From Palaemon carinicauda (taxonomy: Eukaryota; Arthropoda; Malacostraca; Decapoda; Palaemonidae), in the NCBI RefSeq assembly GCF_036898095.1, contig NC_090759.1, positions 19,361,777-19,425,776 of the forward strand: 64,000 nt of DNA, in the 5' to 3' direction. Position 1 is the first letter of the stretch. Every line of letters starts with the position of its first letter. Below, one piece after another: positions 10,609 through 21,447 of the stretch. Position numbers and translations under genes: made by a program. A model generated the notes under the pieces. The model searched no databases, was not told where the DNA came from, and was given only the letters and a program-made list of their open reading frames with translations.

Positions 10609-12945
10609 TTTCGTTTGTAGCTTTGCTGACCGGTGTTATCCCGTGTTATCTCTCGCTATTTTGGAACTATTTCGTCGCTATGATGTCTTCACCAGCCTCA
10701 TCAGCTTCCGGAAAATTAAGTAATATCTTTAGATTGTGTAAATGTAAGCTCTTGCCAGTTTTACTCTTCGATTGAGATCGTAATTAACGTAACAAGAGCT
10801 GTTGCCAGCCGGATGGCGTCATGGAAGCACTCGTTCTTCTTGTTCATTTAGTTATCAAGAACGATTTCCCGGCATTATCTCGCTTTAATAACTTTAGCTA
10901 TTTAGATATTTAGCTAGGGAATTTCATATTATGTCAATGTTGTCGTGGATTTGGCTATTTATGATCGAGCCTCACGAGTGCTAGTCTTCCTAGCCTAGGC
11001 ACCTACACACTTCATGCATGATATAACCTTCCTGGACAAGTTTTATTGAAGCTCAGGCAATATTTTATACAATTAAGATATTACTGCATAATATTTTCCT
11101 CTTCCAAGATAGTATACAAGAGTGTTTCGTTGAATGATTCTCTATGCTCCTAGACTTAATAGACTAGGGGCTTTAGTATACTTTCTTACATGTCCCTTAT
11201 TGCTCTTGTATTGTCTTTTAAGGGGAGACTGACACCTCCTATACTTTTTAAGTCGATACTATCTCTAACGAAATCTAAGAGCAATTCCCCTTCCCTCTGA
11301 TCAGCTTAGGCTACCCTCAGTTAACTGCTGCGAACTGTGTTCTGGCAAAATTTACTGGGGTGTTTTGTCTCTTTCTCTTAACCACTGACACGGTTTTGAG
11401 CTGAGAACGGAAAATCAGAGTAAAGTCTGTTAGGCATCCTACTGTCTTAGTGAAATGGCTTCCCAAGTCAGGTTAGGTTGCCGTTCAGGAGGCTAGTCCT
11501 CCCTAGGCCATACTGGAGGTTCTTGTATATCAATTTCCTCCTTCCTCGGTCTGGCAGACAGTCCTGTACTAGTAGATCTTAGTATAAAGAAATGATTTCT
11601 TCCTTACTTAAGATCTCTGGTACCAGATTCTGTTCTCTAGTGAGATTGTGTCCTATGGCCGCTTTCTCAATTAACTAACCTAACCTGGGTAAAATAATTT
11701 CTCCTACTTGAGGTTACTTTATGAGATCAGAATCCTTCAAATTAGGTAATGCTCTAGGGTTTTACCTTACTTATAGGACTTCTACCCCTTCCCCACTGTC
11801 TCTTTTGTGTTGGATGAACCATCACCCTTCTGGCCGTTGTTCTACATTTGACCCTACGGGTAATCTATAGAATTGGCCTGAGGTTCCCTGTCTGCTGCCG
11901 GCTGGGCCGGCTGCCGGCAGGTACCCTCATATCTTTGAGTGTGCTCTCCAGTCCTCCCTTGAACTGCATTCCATACCCCATATGAATGGGATATGGTTAA
12001 GTGGAAGCCGGAATATAATTCCCCCTTCCACTTGCAACCTCTTTCGGGATGTAGGCCGGCAAGGCTGAGCCTTTGCCGTCCCCCATCCTCTATTTCTCTC
12101 TGCCTTTCCATATACTGGGCCGGCCGCTGGCAGCTAGTAGCTGTTGTCGGCCATGTTGGGTGTCTGTCGGCTGGCAGTTACTCTGCCGCCACTTGCCGTG
12201 GGTGTCGCTGATCGACAACCCAACGACAATGAACATACTATGACCGGCTGCCGGCAACTGAGTTGTCGGCTGGCAGCCGGCCACTCAAAATTTATATAGT
12301 TGCCGCCGGTTGCCGCCGGGTCCTACTTAATAGAGATCCTTCGGCTGCTGGTGGGTAGAGCGGCAACTGCTGACCTGCCGCCCACTACTTTGAAGACAGT
12401 ATCTGTTTCAAATAGCCCAGAATAGGCCCGGCATATGTCGGCTAGGCCGGCATGTGCAGGCGGGCCCGGCAGGTGCCGGCGGGCCCGGCAGATGCCGGGG
12501 GGCCCAGAAGATGCCGGCAAGCTCGGCAATACTGGAGACATGCTGCCGCCAGTCATTGCTGTAGCCCAAAAGTTTTCCAACCTACAAGTGGTTCATGGGC
12601 AGCCATTTGTGAGACCATCATTTTTTGGGAGTGATTCTCCCTACCAATTAATGGTTATTACCCATTAATTTAATCCCCTATATTGAACATGGAAGATTGT
12701 GTTAAGAAGACACCTTATATCCAAGGATATTATCTTCCCCTTGAATTAATTATGAATCTATAGTTCAATATTGGAGGAGGTCATAGCAATGGGCTGGACA
12801 GGAAACACATGTAGGTGTCTTTCCTACTTTCTAGCTTACTCTATCCAAGCTAATATTAATTAAATATTAATTAAATATTAATTAAAATATGTATGCTGAA
12901 ATCTGAGAATTTCACCGAATACTAATAGCTTTTCTCTCTTTACAG
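10609..12945 (+). other. DIRS-A leader with putative intron
   Basis: Long untranslated leader ending in a polypyrimidine tract and acceptor ('ttttctctctttacag', AG at 12944-12945). Contains an ATG mini-frame at 10681-10799 beginning MMSSPASSASGKLS, related to mini-frames in the leaders of C and D. A GCCGGC-rich tract occupies about 11885-12545, and short TAATATTAAT repeats occupy 12858-12888. No donor site was confirmed. Confidence 0.5.
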
Positions 12946-15900
12946 GAGGAGCATCCCGTGTGCGGGAACAACTTTTGCAGGGTCCGTAGTAAGAGCTTCT
13001 ACGGACATGGCATGTGCAGGGCCCATGCTCGCTGCGCAGTCACCAAAGGGGCTCTCAAGTACTGGGACCCACAGGTATGTACCGTTTGTGACAAACTGAT
13101 TAAAGAGGCTTTTGATGATCAAAAGTCTACTGAGTCTAGGGATGCAGCTAGGGACACGCTGCGGAAATGGGTCAGGGGTTTTCAGAAGAACACTTCTGGC
13201 CCATACCTTCCTAATGAGAGGATGAGGGATTGTCTCTTCCCTAATGCATCTGCGGATGCAATTGTTCCCCAGGCTCAACCTGAGATCCCCTTAGTTCAGA
13301 TTCCGGTAGAACCTGACGTTTCGGATGCCTTTCAGAGCATCCAATTAGAGGACAACATGTCTGTTGTCTCGGAGGAGACTGAGAACAATCTCCTAGTGGA
13401 TGAACTGGAGCAGGAGGATGAGATAGCTCCTGAGACTGGAGTCGAGATAACCGAAACGATTTCGGTATCATCTGCAGCGGCGACTGGACCGACGCCTTCG
13501 ATTTCTTCCACCGCACCTCAGTTGGATTCCATTACAAGTACGCTACACTCGCTACTGTCCATGGTGCAGGACATTCAGAAGAAATCGTCCGAGAAAGAAG
13601 CATCTTCCGGACGGAGATTCATCAGCTAGTTGCGTCACGTTTAGCCCCGAAGTTAAACATTAAGGACCTCCCCGCCTTCTCTGACGTTAACCTATGGAGG
13701 TACGCAGAGCATATGCCTATGTCGGGGGGGGGGGAAGATCTTCCTCTCAGAGAAACTGGGAACAGTTCCAGTAGAGGAAATCGAATTTTGGCCTAGTAAA
13801 GGGGCCTATTCGAATTGCTATGTCCGTCTGAGGACGGAACCAGCATCCAAGGAGGAAACAGAGCAGAAGAAGACGATTGTCCTTAATCTATCTAAGGCAC
13901 AGGCCTTATATACAACCACCTTGAAAGAGAGGGCCTTTACTACTTCCAAGGTGCCGGCTCTCAGCAAAGAGCACACATCCTTTATTGCTGACTCCGAACG
14001 TGCCTTCCCCTTTATGGACAAAGGGTTTAAGGCAGCCTTAAAGGCAGTTGAGGCAGGGAAACCTTGCCCTACACTTGAAGAGTGTAGACCATTTTCCCTC
14101 GCCTTCCCTTCAGATGATAAGGATTGGAAGGATGTCCAAAACACCTTCACAGTTGGGAAGCTAGAGGCAGATATCGCTGGACGGCAGTTCAACGAAGATC
14201 TCCCGAAGCTGTCAGAGTTTCTCCTGTGCAGGGAACAGGAGACTAAGGAATGTCTCGCTGCTTCCATGTCTCTGCAGACTGGCTTAGAGACTATGGCAAG
14301 CATCCCAGACACCCCAGATATGTACATGGTCTTTGCCAAATCTCATTTGGCAACAGTCACCAAGGATTTATACAATTTTATTAAAGCCAGAAGGGCTTGT
14401 AGGGAGTTTGTGTTCGCTTCTGCTACAGTGAAGCACAAACCAAGGAAGCTGATAGCTTCCAATATCTGGGGAAAAGACCTCTTCCCAAGGGGAGTGGTCA
14501 AAGAGGTCGTAGATAAAGCCGCTTCGGAGAATAGGAATCTCCTCTCCAAATGGGGCTTGTCCTCTAAAAGGAAATCTTCCGCTGATGAGGGTCCCCAGCC
14601 GAAGAACAAGTCAAAACGACCAAGAGTGCCCTCTTGGCCAAAGCAACAGCAACAGCTTCCCATGGCCACGATGCCCCAGACGGTGGCACAACCACCCCCC
14701 ACCTTTCAACTGGTGCCACCAACGCTTTTATTGAAGCTCAGGCAATATTTTATACAATTAAGATATTACTGCATAATATTTTCCTCTTCCAAGATAGTAT
14801 ACAAGAGTGTTTCGGTGAATGATTCTCTATGCTCCTAGACTTAATAGCCTAGGGGCTTTAGTATACTTTCTTACATGTCCCTTATTGCTCTTGTATTGTC
14901 TTTTAAGGGGAGACTGACACCTCCTATACTTTTTAAGTCGATACTATCTCTAACGAAATCTAAGAGCAATTCCCCTTCCCTCTGATCAGCTTAGGCTACC
15001 CTCAGTTAACTGCTGCGAACTGTGTTCTGGCAAAATTTACTGGGGTGTTTTGTCTCTTTCTCTTAACCACTGACACGGTTTTGAGCTGAGAACGGAAAAT
15101 CAGAGTAAAGTCTGTGTTAGGCATCCTACTGTCTTAGTGAAATGGCTTCCCAAGTCAGGTTAGGTTGCCGTTCAGGAGGCTAGTCCTCCCTAGGCCATAC
15201 TGGAGGTTCTTGTATATCAATTTCCTCCTTCCTCGGTCTGGCAGACAGTCCTGTACTAGTAGATCTTAGTATAAAGAAATGATTTCTTCCTTACTTAAGA
15301 TCTCTGGTACCAGATTCTGTTCTCTAGTGAGATTGTGTCCTATGGCCGCTTTCTCAATTAACTAACCTAACCTGGGTAAAATAATTTCTCCTACTTGAGG
15401 TTACTTTATGAGATCAGAATCCTTCAAATTAGGTAATGCTCTAGGGTTTTACCTTACTTATAGGACTTCTACCCCTTCCCCACTGTCTCTTTTGTGTTGG
15501 ATGAACCATCACCCTTCTGGCCGTTGTTCTACATTTGACCCTACGGGTAATCTATAGAATTGGCCTGAGGTTCCCTGTCTGCTGCCGGCTGGGCCGGCTG
15601 CCGGCAGGTACCCTCATATCTTTGAGTGTGCTCTCCAGTCCTCCCTTGAACTGCATTCCATACCCCATATGAATGGGATATGGTTAAGTGGAAGCCGGAA
15701 TATAATTCCCCCTTCCACTTGCAACCTCTTTCGGGATGTAGGCCGGCAAGGCTGAGCCTTTGCCGTCCCCCATCCTCTATTTCTCTCTGCCTTTCCATAT
15801 ACTGGGCCGGCCGCTGGCAGCTAGTAGCTGTTGTCGGCCATGTTGGGTGTCTGTCGGCTGGCAGTTACTCTGCCGCCACTTACCGTGGGTGTCGCTGATC

Positions 15901-18415
15901 GACAACCCAACGACAATGAACATACTATGACCGGCTGCCGGCAACTGAGTTGTCGGCTGGCAGCCGGCCACTCAAAATTTATATAGTTGCCGCCGGTTGC
16001 CGCCGGGTCCTACTTAATAGAGATCCTTCGGCTGCTGGTGGGTAGAGCGGCAACTGCTGACCTGCCGCCCACTACTTTGAAGACAGTATCTGTTTCAAAT
16101 AGCCCAGAATAGGCCCGGCATATGTCGGCTAGGCCGGCATGTGCCGGTGGGCCCGGCAGGTGCCGGCGGGCCCGGCAGATGCCGGGGGGCCCAGAAGATG
16201 CCGGCAAGCTCGGCAATACTGGAGACATGCTGCCGCCAGTCATTGCTGTAGCCCAAAAGTTTTCCAACCTACAAGTGGTTCATGGGCAGCCAATTGTGAG
16301 ACCATCATTTTTTGGGAGTGATTCTCCCTACCAATTAATGGTTATTACCCATTAATTTAATCCCCTATATTGAACATGGAAGATTGTGTTAAGAAGACAC
16401 CTTATATCCAAGGATATTATCTTCCCCTTGAATTAATTATGAATCTATAGTTCAATATTGGAGGAGGTCATAGCAATGGGCTGGACAGGAAACACATGTA
16501 GGTGTCTTTCCTACTTTCTAGCTTACTCTATCCAAGCTAATATTAATTAAATATTAATTAAATATTAATTAAAATATGTATGCTGATATCTGAGAATTTC
16601 ACCGAATACTAATAGCTTTTCTCTCTTTACAGGAGGAGCATCCCGTGTGCGGGAACAACTTTTGCAGGGTCCGTAGTAAGAGCTTCTACGGACATGGCAT
16701 GTGCAGGGCCCATGCTCGCTGCGCAGTCACCAAAGGGGCTCTCAAGTAATGGGACCCACAGGTATGTACCGTTTGTGACAAACTGATTAAAGAGGCTTTT
16801 GATGATCAAAAGTCTACTGAGTCTAGGGATGCAGCTAGGGACACGCTGCGGAAATGGGTCAGGGGTTTTCAGAAGAACACTTCTGGCCCATACCTTCCTA
16901 ATGAGAGGATGAGGGATTGTCTCTTCCCTAATGCATCTGCGGATGCAATTGTTCCCCAGGCTCAACCTGAGATCCCCTTAGTTCAGATTCCGGTAGAACC
17001 TGACGTTTCGGATGCCTTTCAGAGCATCCAATTAGAGGACAACATGTCTGTTGTCTCGGAGGAGACTGAGAACAATCTCCTAGTGGATGAACTGGAGCAG
17101 GAGGATGAGATAGCTCCTGAGACTGGAGTCGAGATAACCGAAACGATTTCGGTATCATCTGCAGCGGCGACTGGACCGACGCCTTCGATTTCTTCCACCG
17201 CACCTCAGTTGGATTCCATTACAAGTACGCTACACTCGCTACTGTCCATGGTGCAGGACATTCAGAAGAAATCGTCCGAGAAAGAAGCATCTTCCGGACG
17301 GAGATTCATCAGCTAGTTGCGTCACGTTTAGCCCCGAAGTTAAACATTAAGGACCTCCCCGCCTTCTCTGACGTTAACCTATGGAGGTACGCAGAGCATA
17401 TGCCTATGTCGGGGGGGGGGGGGAAGATCTTCCTCTCAGAGAAACTGGGAACAGTTCCAGTAGAGGAAATCGAATTTTGGCCTAGTAAAGGGGCCTATTC
17501 GAATTGCTATGTCCGTCTGAGGACGGAACCAGCATCCAAGGAGGAAACAGAGCAGAAGAAGACGATTGTCCTTAATCTATCTAAGGCACAGGCCTTATAT
17601 ACAACCACCTTGAAAGAGAGGGCCTTTACTACTTCCAAGGTGCCGGCTCTCAGCAAAGAGCACACATCCTTTATTGCTGACTCCAAACGTGCCTTCCCCT
17701 TTATGGACAAAGGGTTTAAGGCAGCCTTAAAGGCAGTTGAGGCAGGGAAACCTTGCCCTACACTTGAAGAGTGTAGACCATTTTCCCTCGCCTTCCCTTC
17801 AGATGATAAGGATTGGAAGGATGTCCAAAACACCTTCACAGTTGGGAAGCTAGAGGCAGATATCGCTGGACGGCAGTTCAACGAAGATCTCCCGAAGCTG
17901 TCAGAGTTTCTCCTGTGCAGGGAACAGGAGACTAAGGAATGTCTCGCTGCTTCCATGTCTCTGCAGACTGGCTTAGAGACTATGGCAAGCATCCCAGACA
18001 CCCCAGATATGTACATGGTCTTTGCCAAATCTCATTTGGCAACAGTCACCAAGGATTTATACAATTTTATTAAAGCCAGAAGGGCTTGTAGGGAGTTTGT
18101 GTTCGCTTCTGCTACAGTGAAGCACGAACCAAGGAAGCTGATAGCTTCCAATATCTGGGGAAAAGACCTCTTCCCAAGGGGAGTGGTCAAAGAGGTCGTA
18201 GATAAAGCCGCTTCGGAGAATAGGAATCTCCTCTCCAAATGGGGCTTGTCCTCTAAAAGGAAATCTTCCGCTGATGAGGGTCCCCAGCCGAAGAACAAGT
18301 CAAAACGACCAAGAGTGCCCTCTTGGCCAAAGCAACAGCAACAGCTTCCCATGGCCACGATGCCCCAGACGGTGGCACAACCACCCCCCACCTTTCAACT
18401 GGTGCCACCAACGCT
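11041..18415 (+). repeat. 3.69-kb tandem duplication inside DIRS-A
   Basis: Unit 1 (11041-14725) and unit 2 (14726-18415) are collinear and nearly identical, covering half the leader plus most of gag. The junction at 14725 jumps from 'gccaccaacgct' in gag to 'tttattgaagctcagg' in the leader. Differences include a 2-bp insertion near 15115, a poly-G tract of 11 versus 13 and a nonsense change at 16747-16749. The differences argue against one read set placed twice; joining of two haplotypes remains possible. Confidence 0.92.
12946..14725 (+). pseudogene. DIRS-A gag, first (truncated) copy
   Basis: Opens directly at the splice acceptor without an ATG. The N terminus has a Cys/His cluster (C-x4-C, then 'FYGHGMCRAHARC', then 'WDPQVCTVC'), probably zinc binding. 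An acidic middle follows, then the conserved 'LWRYAEHMP' block and the core 'AFSL...RHW/DW', 'VAGRQFNEDLPKL' and 'RRACREFVFASATV'. Frame is lost near 13600 and again at the poly-G tract (13724-13734). The tail is replaced by leader sequence at the duplication junction, so this copy cannot make a full gag. Confidence 0.8.
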
Positions 18416-18497
18416 GGCGACCCAGTCGCCCGTGTTCACCCCAGTATTTGAAAGGCAATCAACTACCTTTAAGCCGAAGTCTCGAGGTTCCTTTTGA
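16633..18497 (+). pseudogene. DIRS-A gag, second copy
   Basis: Starts at the duplicated acceptor (AG 16631-16632). A nonsense codon at 16747-16749 replaces the tyrosine of the 'KYWDP' motif seen in copy 1. A frameshift near 17290 separates the acidic middle from the core. The 13-base G tract restores a long open core from 17400 to 18497, ending in a basic tail ('KRKSS', 'KNKSKRPRV') and a Gln/Pro-rich segment. The RT frame overlaps the end. Confidence 0.8.
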
Positions 18498-20416
18498 GGA
18501 TCCTCTAGACGCCCCTTCAGAGGTAGGGGCAACAAAGGTGGACATGGCCAAGGAGGCAAGTCTTCCAACCAGCACTCCAAGTGAGATGCTGCCGGTAGGA
18601 GGGAGACTTCTCCACTTCCGGGATCGTTGGACCTTCGATCCCTGGGCCCACAGCCTAATCAAGAAAGGACTAGGGTGGAGTTGGAGCTCAACTCCACCCA
18701 ACTTCCCTCAATTCTTCCAACACTCAATCCCCGTACTGGAAGAATATGTTCAGGAACTCTTGAACAACAAAGTTATACGGAAGGCAAAGTCCATTAGCTT
18801 TCAAGGAAGGCTATTTTGTGTTCTGAAGAAGGATTCGGAAAAGCTCAGAGTCATTCTGGACTTATCACCACTCAACAATTCATAGTGAACCACAAGTTCA
18901 GAATGTTGATGCTTCAGCACATAAGGACCCTTTTGCCCAAACGGGCATTCACAGTCTCTATAGACATGACGGAGGCATACTGGCATGTTCCAATCAACCG
19001 TCAAGTTTCCCCCTACCTAGGGTTCAAACTACAGAAAAGAAAGTAAGTTTTCAGAGCCATGCCCTTTGGCCTAAACATAGCCCCAAGGGTATTCACAAAG
19101 CTTGCGAATGCAATCATTCATCAACTACGCCTGAAAGGAATCCAGGTGGTAGCCTAACTGGACGATCAGATGCTGCCACGAGGAAGAATGCATGCAAGCC
19201 TCCAAGGAAGTGATCCAGTTTCTGGAACACTTAGGATTCAAGATCAACTTGAAAAAGTCTCGGCTTTCTCCAGCTCAAAAGTTCCAGTGGCTTGGTGTCC
19301 ACTGGGACCTACTGTCACACTGCCTTTCCATTCCATCAAAGAAGAGGAATGAGATAGCAGGATCTGTCAAAAGACTCCTTCAATCCGACAGGATATCAAG
19401 AAGGCAACAGGAGAGAGTGTTGGGGTCCCTCCAGTTTGCCTCAGTGACAGATCCAGTATTAAGAGCACAATTAAAAGATGCATCAGGAGTTTGGAGAAAA
19501 TACGCATCAAACGCTCGAAGATATCTACAAAGACCGATACCAAATCGTCTGCGATCACTACTCAAGCCATGGTCGGAGGCCAAGAACCTAAGAAACAAGG
19601 TACCCTTGAAACCACCTCCTCCAGCAGTCACCGTTCATACGGATGCCTCGAAGGAGGGGTGGGGAGGTCATTCTCATCTTCGGAAAGTCCAAGGAGCCTG
19701 GTCTCCCCTCTTCAAGTCCTTCCACATCAATTTTCTGGAAGCCATGTCAGTTTTTCTATCTCTGAAAAAGCTGAAACTTCGCTGCTTAATCCACATCCGT
19801 CTGGTTATAGACAGCAAAGTAGTAATGAGATGGCTAAATCGACAAGGCTCGAGATCGCCTCACATAAATCAAGTGATATTGGCCATCCTTCGTCTAGCCA
19901 AGAAGAAGAGATGGCACTTGTCAGCAGTCCACACCTTCAAGGGTTCCGCAATGTGACAGCGGACGCTCTATCCAGGGTCAACCCGATAGAGTCCGAATGG
20001 TCTCTAGATGCAAGATCATTCTCTTCCATATTACGCAAAGTCCAAGGACTGCAGATAGACCTCTTCGCAACGAGCGACAACAAGAAGCTACCCCGGTATG
20101 TAGCCCCGTACGAGGATCCTCTAGCGGAAGCGATAGATGCAATGTCCATAAATTGGAACAGATGGTCCAAGATCTACTGTTCCCTCTAACCAACCTTCTG
20201 TTGAAAGTCCTCGAGAAACTGAGATCCTTTCGGGGGACAGCAGCAATAGTGGCCCACAAGTGGCCAAACAGCGTTTGGTTCCCTCTGATAACGGAACTAC
20301 GCCTGAAGCTGATGCCGTTGCCGGAACCAGTTCTGACTCAGCAAGTGCAGAAATTGACTGTCTCTGTTTCATCAGAGAAAACCCAGAACCTTCATCTCAT
20401 GATTTTCTCGCCCTAG
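18420..20416 (+). pseudogene. DIRS-A reverse transcriptase-RNase H
   Basis: RT begins around 'LPVGGRLLHFRDRWTFDPWA'. The finger motif 'LRVILDLSPLN' is followed by a 1-bp loss at about 18880. Then come 'SIDMTEAYWHVPIN', a stop in place of Ser after 'LQKRK', 'FRAMPFGLNIAPRVF', and the catalytic box reading A-stop-LDD (19153-19165 region; YLDD in copy C). RNase H follows: 'VHTDASKEGWGGH' (Asp), 'LEAM' (Glu), 'LVIDSKVV' (Asp), then 'VTADALSR' and 'QIDLFATSDN'. A frameshift lies near 19940. I see no DPPY-type methyltransferase motif. Confidence 0.85.
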
Positions 20417-21326
20417 CGATCAAGAAAAGGTTTGGGATTTCTAGAGACAGTATTAACTTCTTATAAGAATACAAGTCAAAGTCAACAAGAAGACAATATG
20501 AGTCTTCCTGGAAGAAGAGGGTGGCCTTTGTCAAGGCGAAGAATCCTGAGGAGATTTCTACGGATTTCTGCTTGTCCTTCTTCATCCATCTGCATGAACA
20601 AGGTTTAGCAGCTAATACGATTACTACATGTAAATCCGCCTTAGCCAGACCAATACAATACGCCTTCCAAGTAGACTTCTTTAATGAAATCTTCAACAAG
20701 ATTCCTAAAGCCTGCGCTAAACTTCGGCCTGCAGCTCCTCCAATGCCCATTTCATGGTCTTTGGATAAAGTTCTTCACTTAGCATCAACCCTGAACAATG
20801 AAGATTGCTCGCTGAAAGACTTGACTTAAAAGGTGATACAGTATTCTTATTTGCACTAGCCTCAGGAGCCAGAGTTAGCAAAATAGTGGCCCTCTCGAGG
20901 GATGATGGCCACATTCAGTTCACAGACAACAGAGAACTGAACCTCTTTCCGGACCAGTCGTTTCTCGCCAAGAACGAGCTGCCCACTAAGAGATGGGGTC
21001 CCTGGAGAATCTGCACTCTGAAGGAAGAAGCATCCCTCTGCCCAGTGGAATGCTTAAAGGTCTATCTTCGTAGAACTTCAGACATTAAGGGAGGTCAGCT
21101 TTTCAGGGGAGAGACTTCTGGTTCAACGTTATCCTTGAAACAGATAAGGGCGAAAATAACCTATTTTATACACAGAGCGGATCCAGACAGTACACCCGCA
21201 GGTCATGATCCGAGAAAAGTTGCCTCGTCTCTGAATTTCTTTCAGACAATGTCGTTTGAAAGCCTGCGTGCTTACACTGGTTGGAAGTCTTCCAGAGTTT
21301 TCTTCAAGCACTACGCGAAGCAATAA
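20395..21326 (+). pseudogene. DIRS-A tyrosine recombinase
   Basis: Starts around 'SSHDFLALAIKKRFG', with the SAM-like N-terminal part 'RRQYESSWKKRVAFV' and 'LAANTITTCKSALARP'. The catalytic domain has the first Arg in 'SGARVSKIVAL', the HxxR box 'AGHDPRKVASSLNF', the Trp in 'YTGWKSS' and the nucleophile in 'FFKHYAKQ'. A stop at 20464-20466 and a frame break near 20826 disable it. Would integrate circular cDNA by site-specific strand exchange if intact. Confidence 0.88.
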
Positions 21327-21447
21327 CAAGAAATAAAATTTCATGTGGTAGCGGCAGGCAGTGTTATAAAACCTGCCGCTTGATTACTGCGAAGAACCGT
21401 GCACTAATTGGGACTTTTAGTGAAGGGTGTACATGATAGAATTTTAA

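Noticed and set aside
12323..12668. Small open frames in the GCCGGC-rich leader, repeated at 16010-16355
   Set aside because: Duplicated because the DNA is duplicated; the frames are open in both strands owing to base composition and are not shared with the leaders of B or C.
21239..21315. Loss of a recombinase catalytic residue in DIRS-A (R in place of H in GWKSSRVF)
   Set aside because: The H/W catalytic position is more likely the preserved Trp, about 10 residues before the Tyr; the H-to-R change need not matter.
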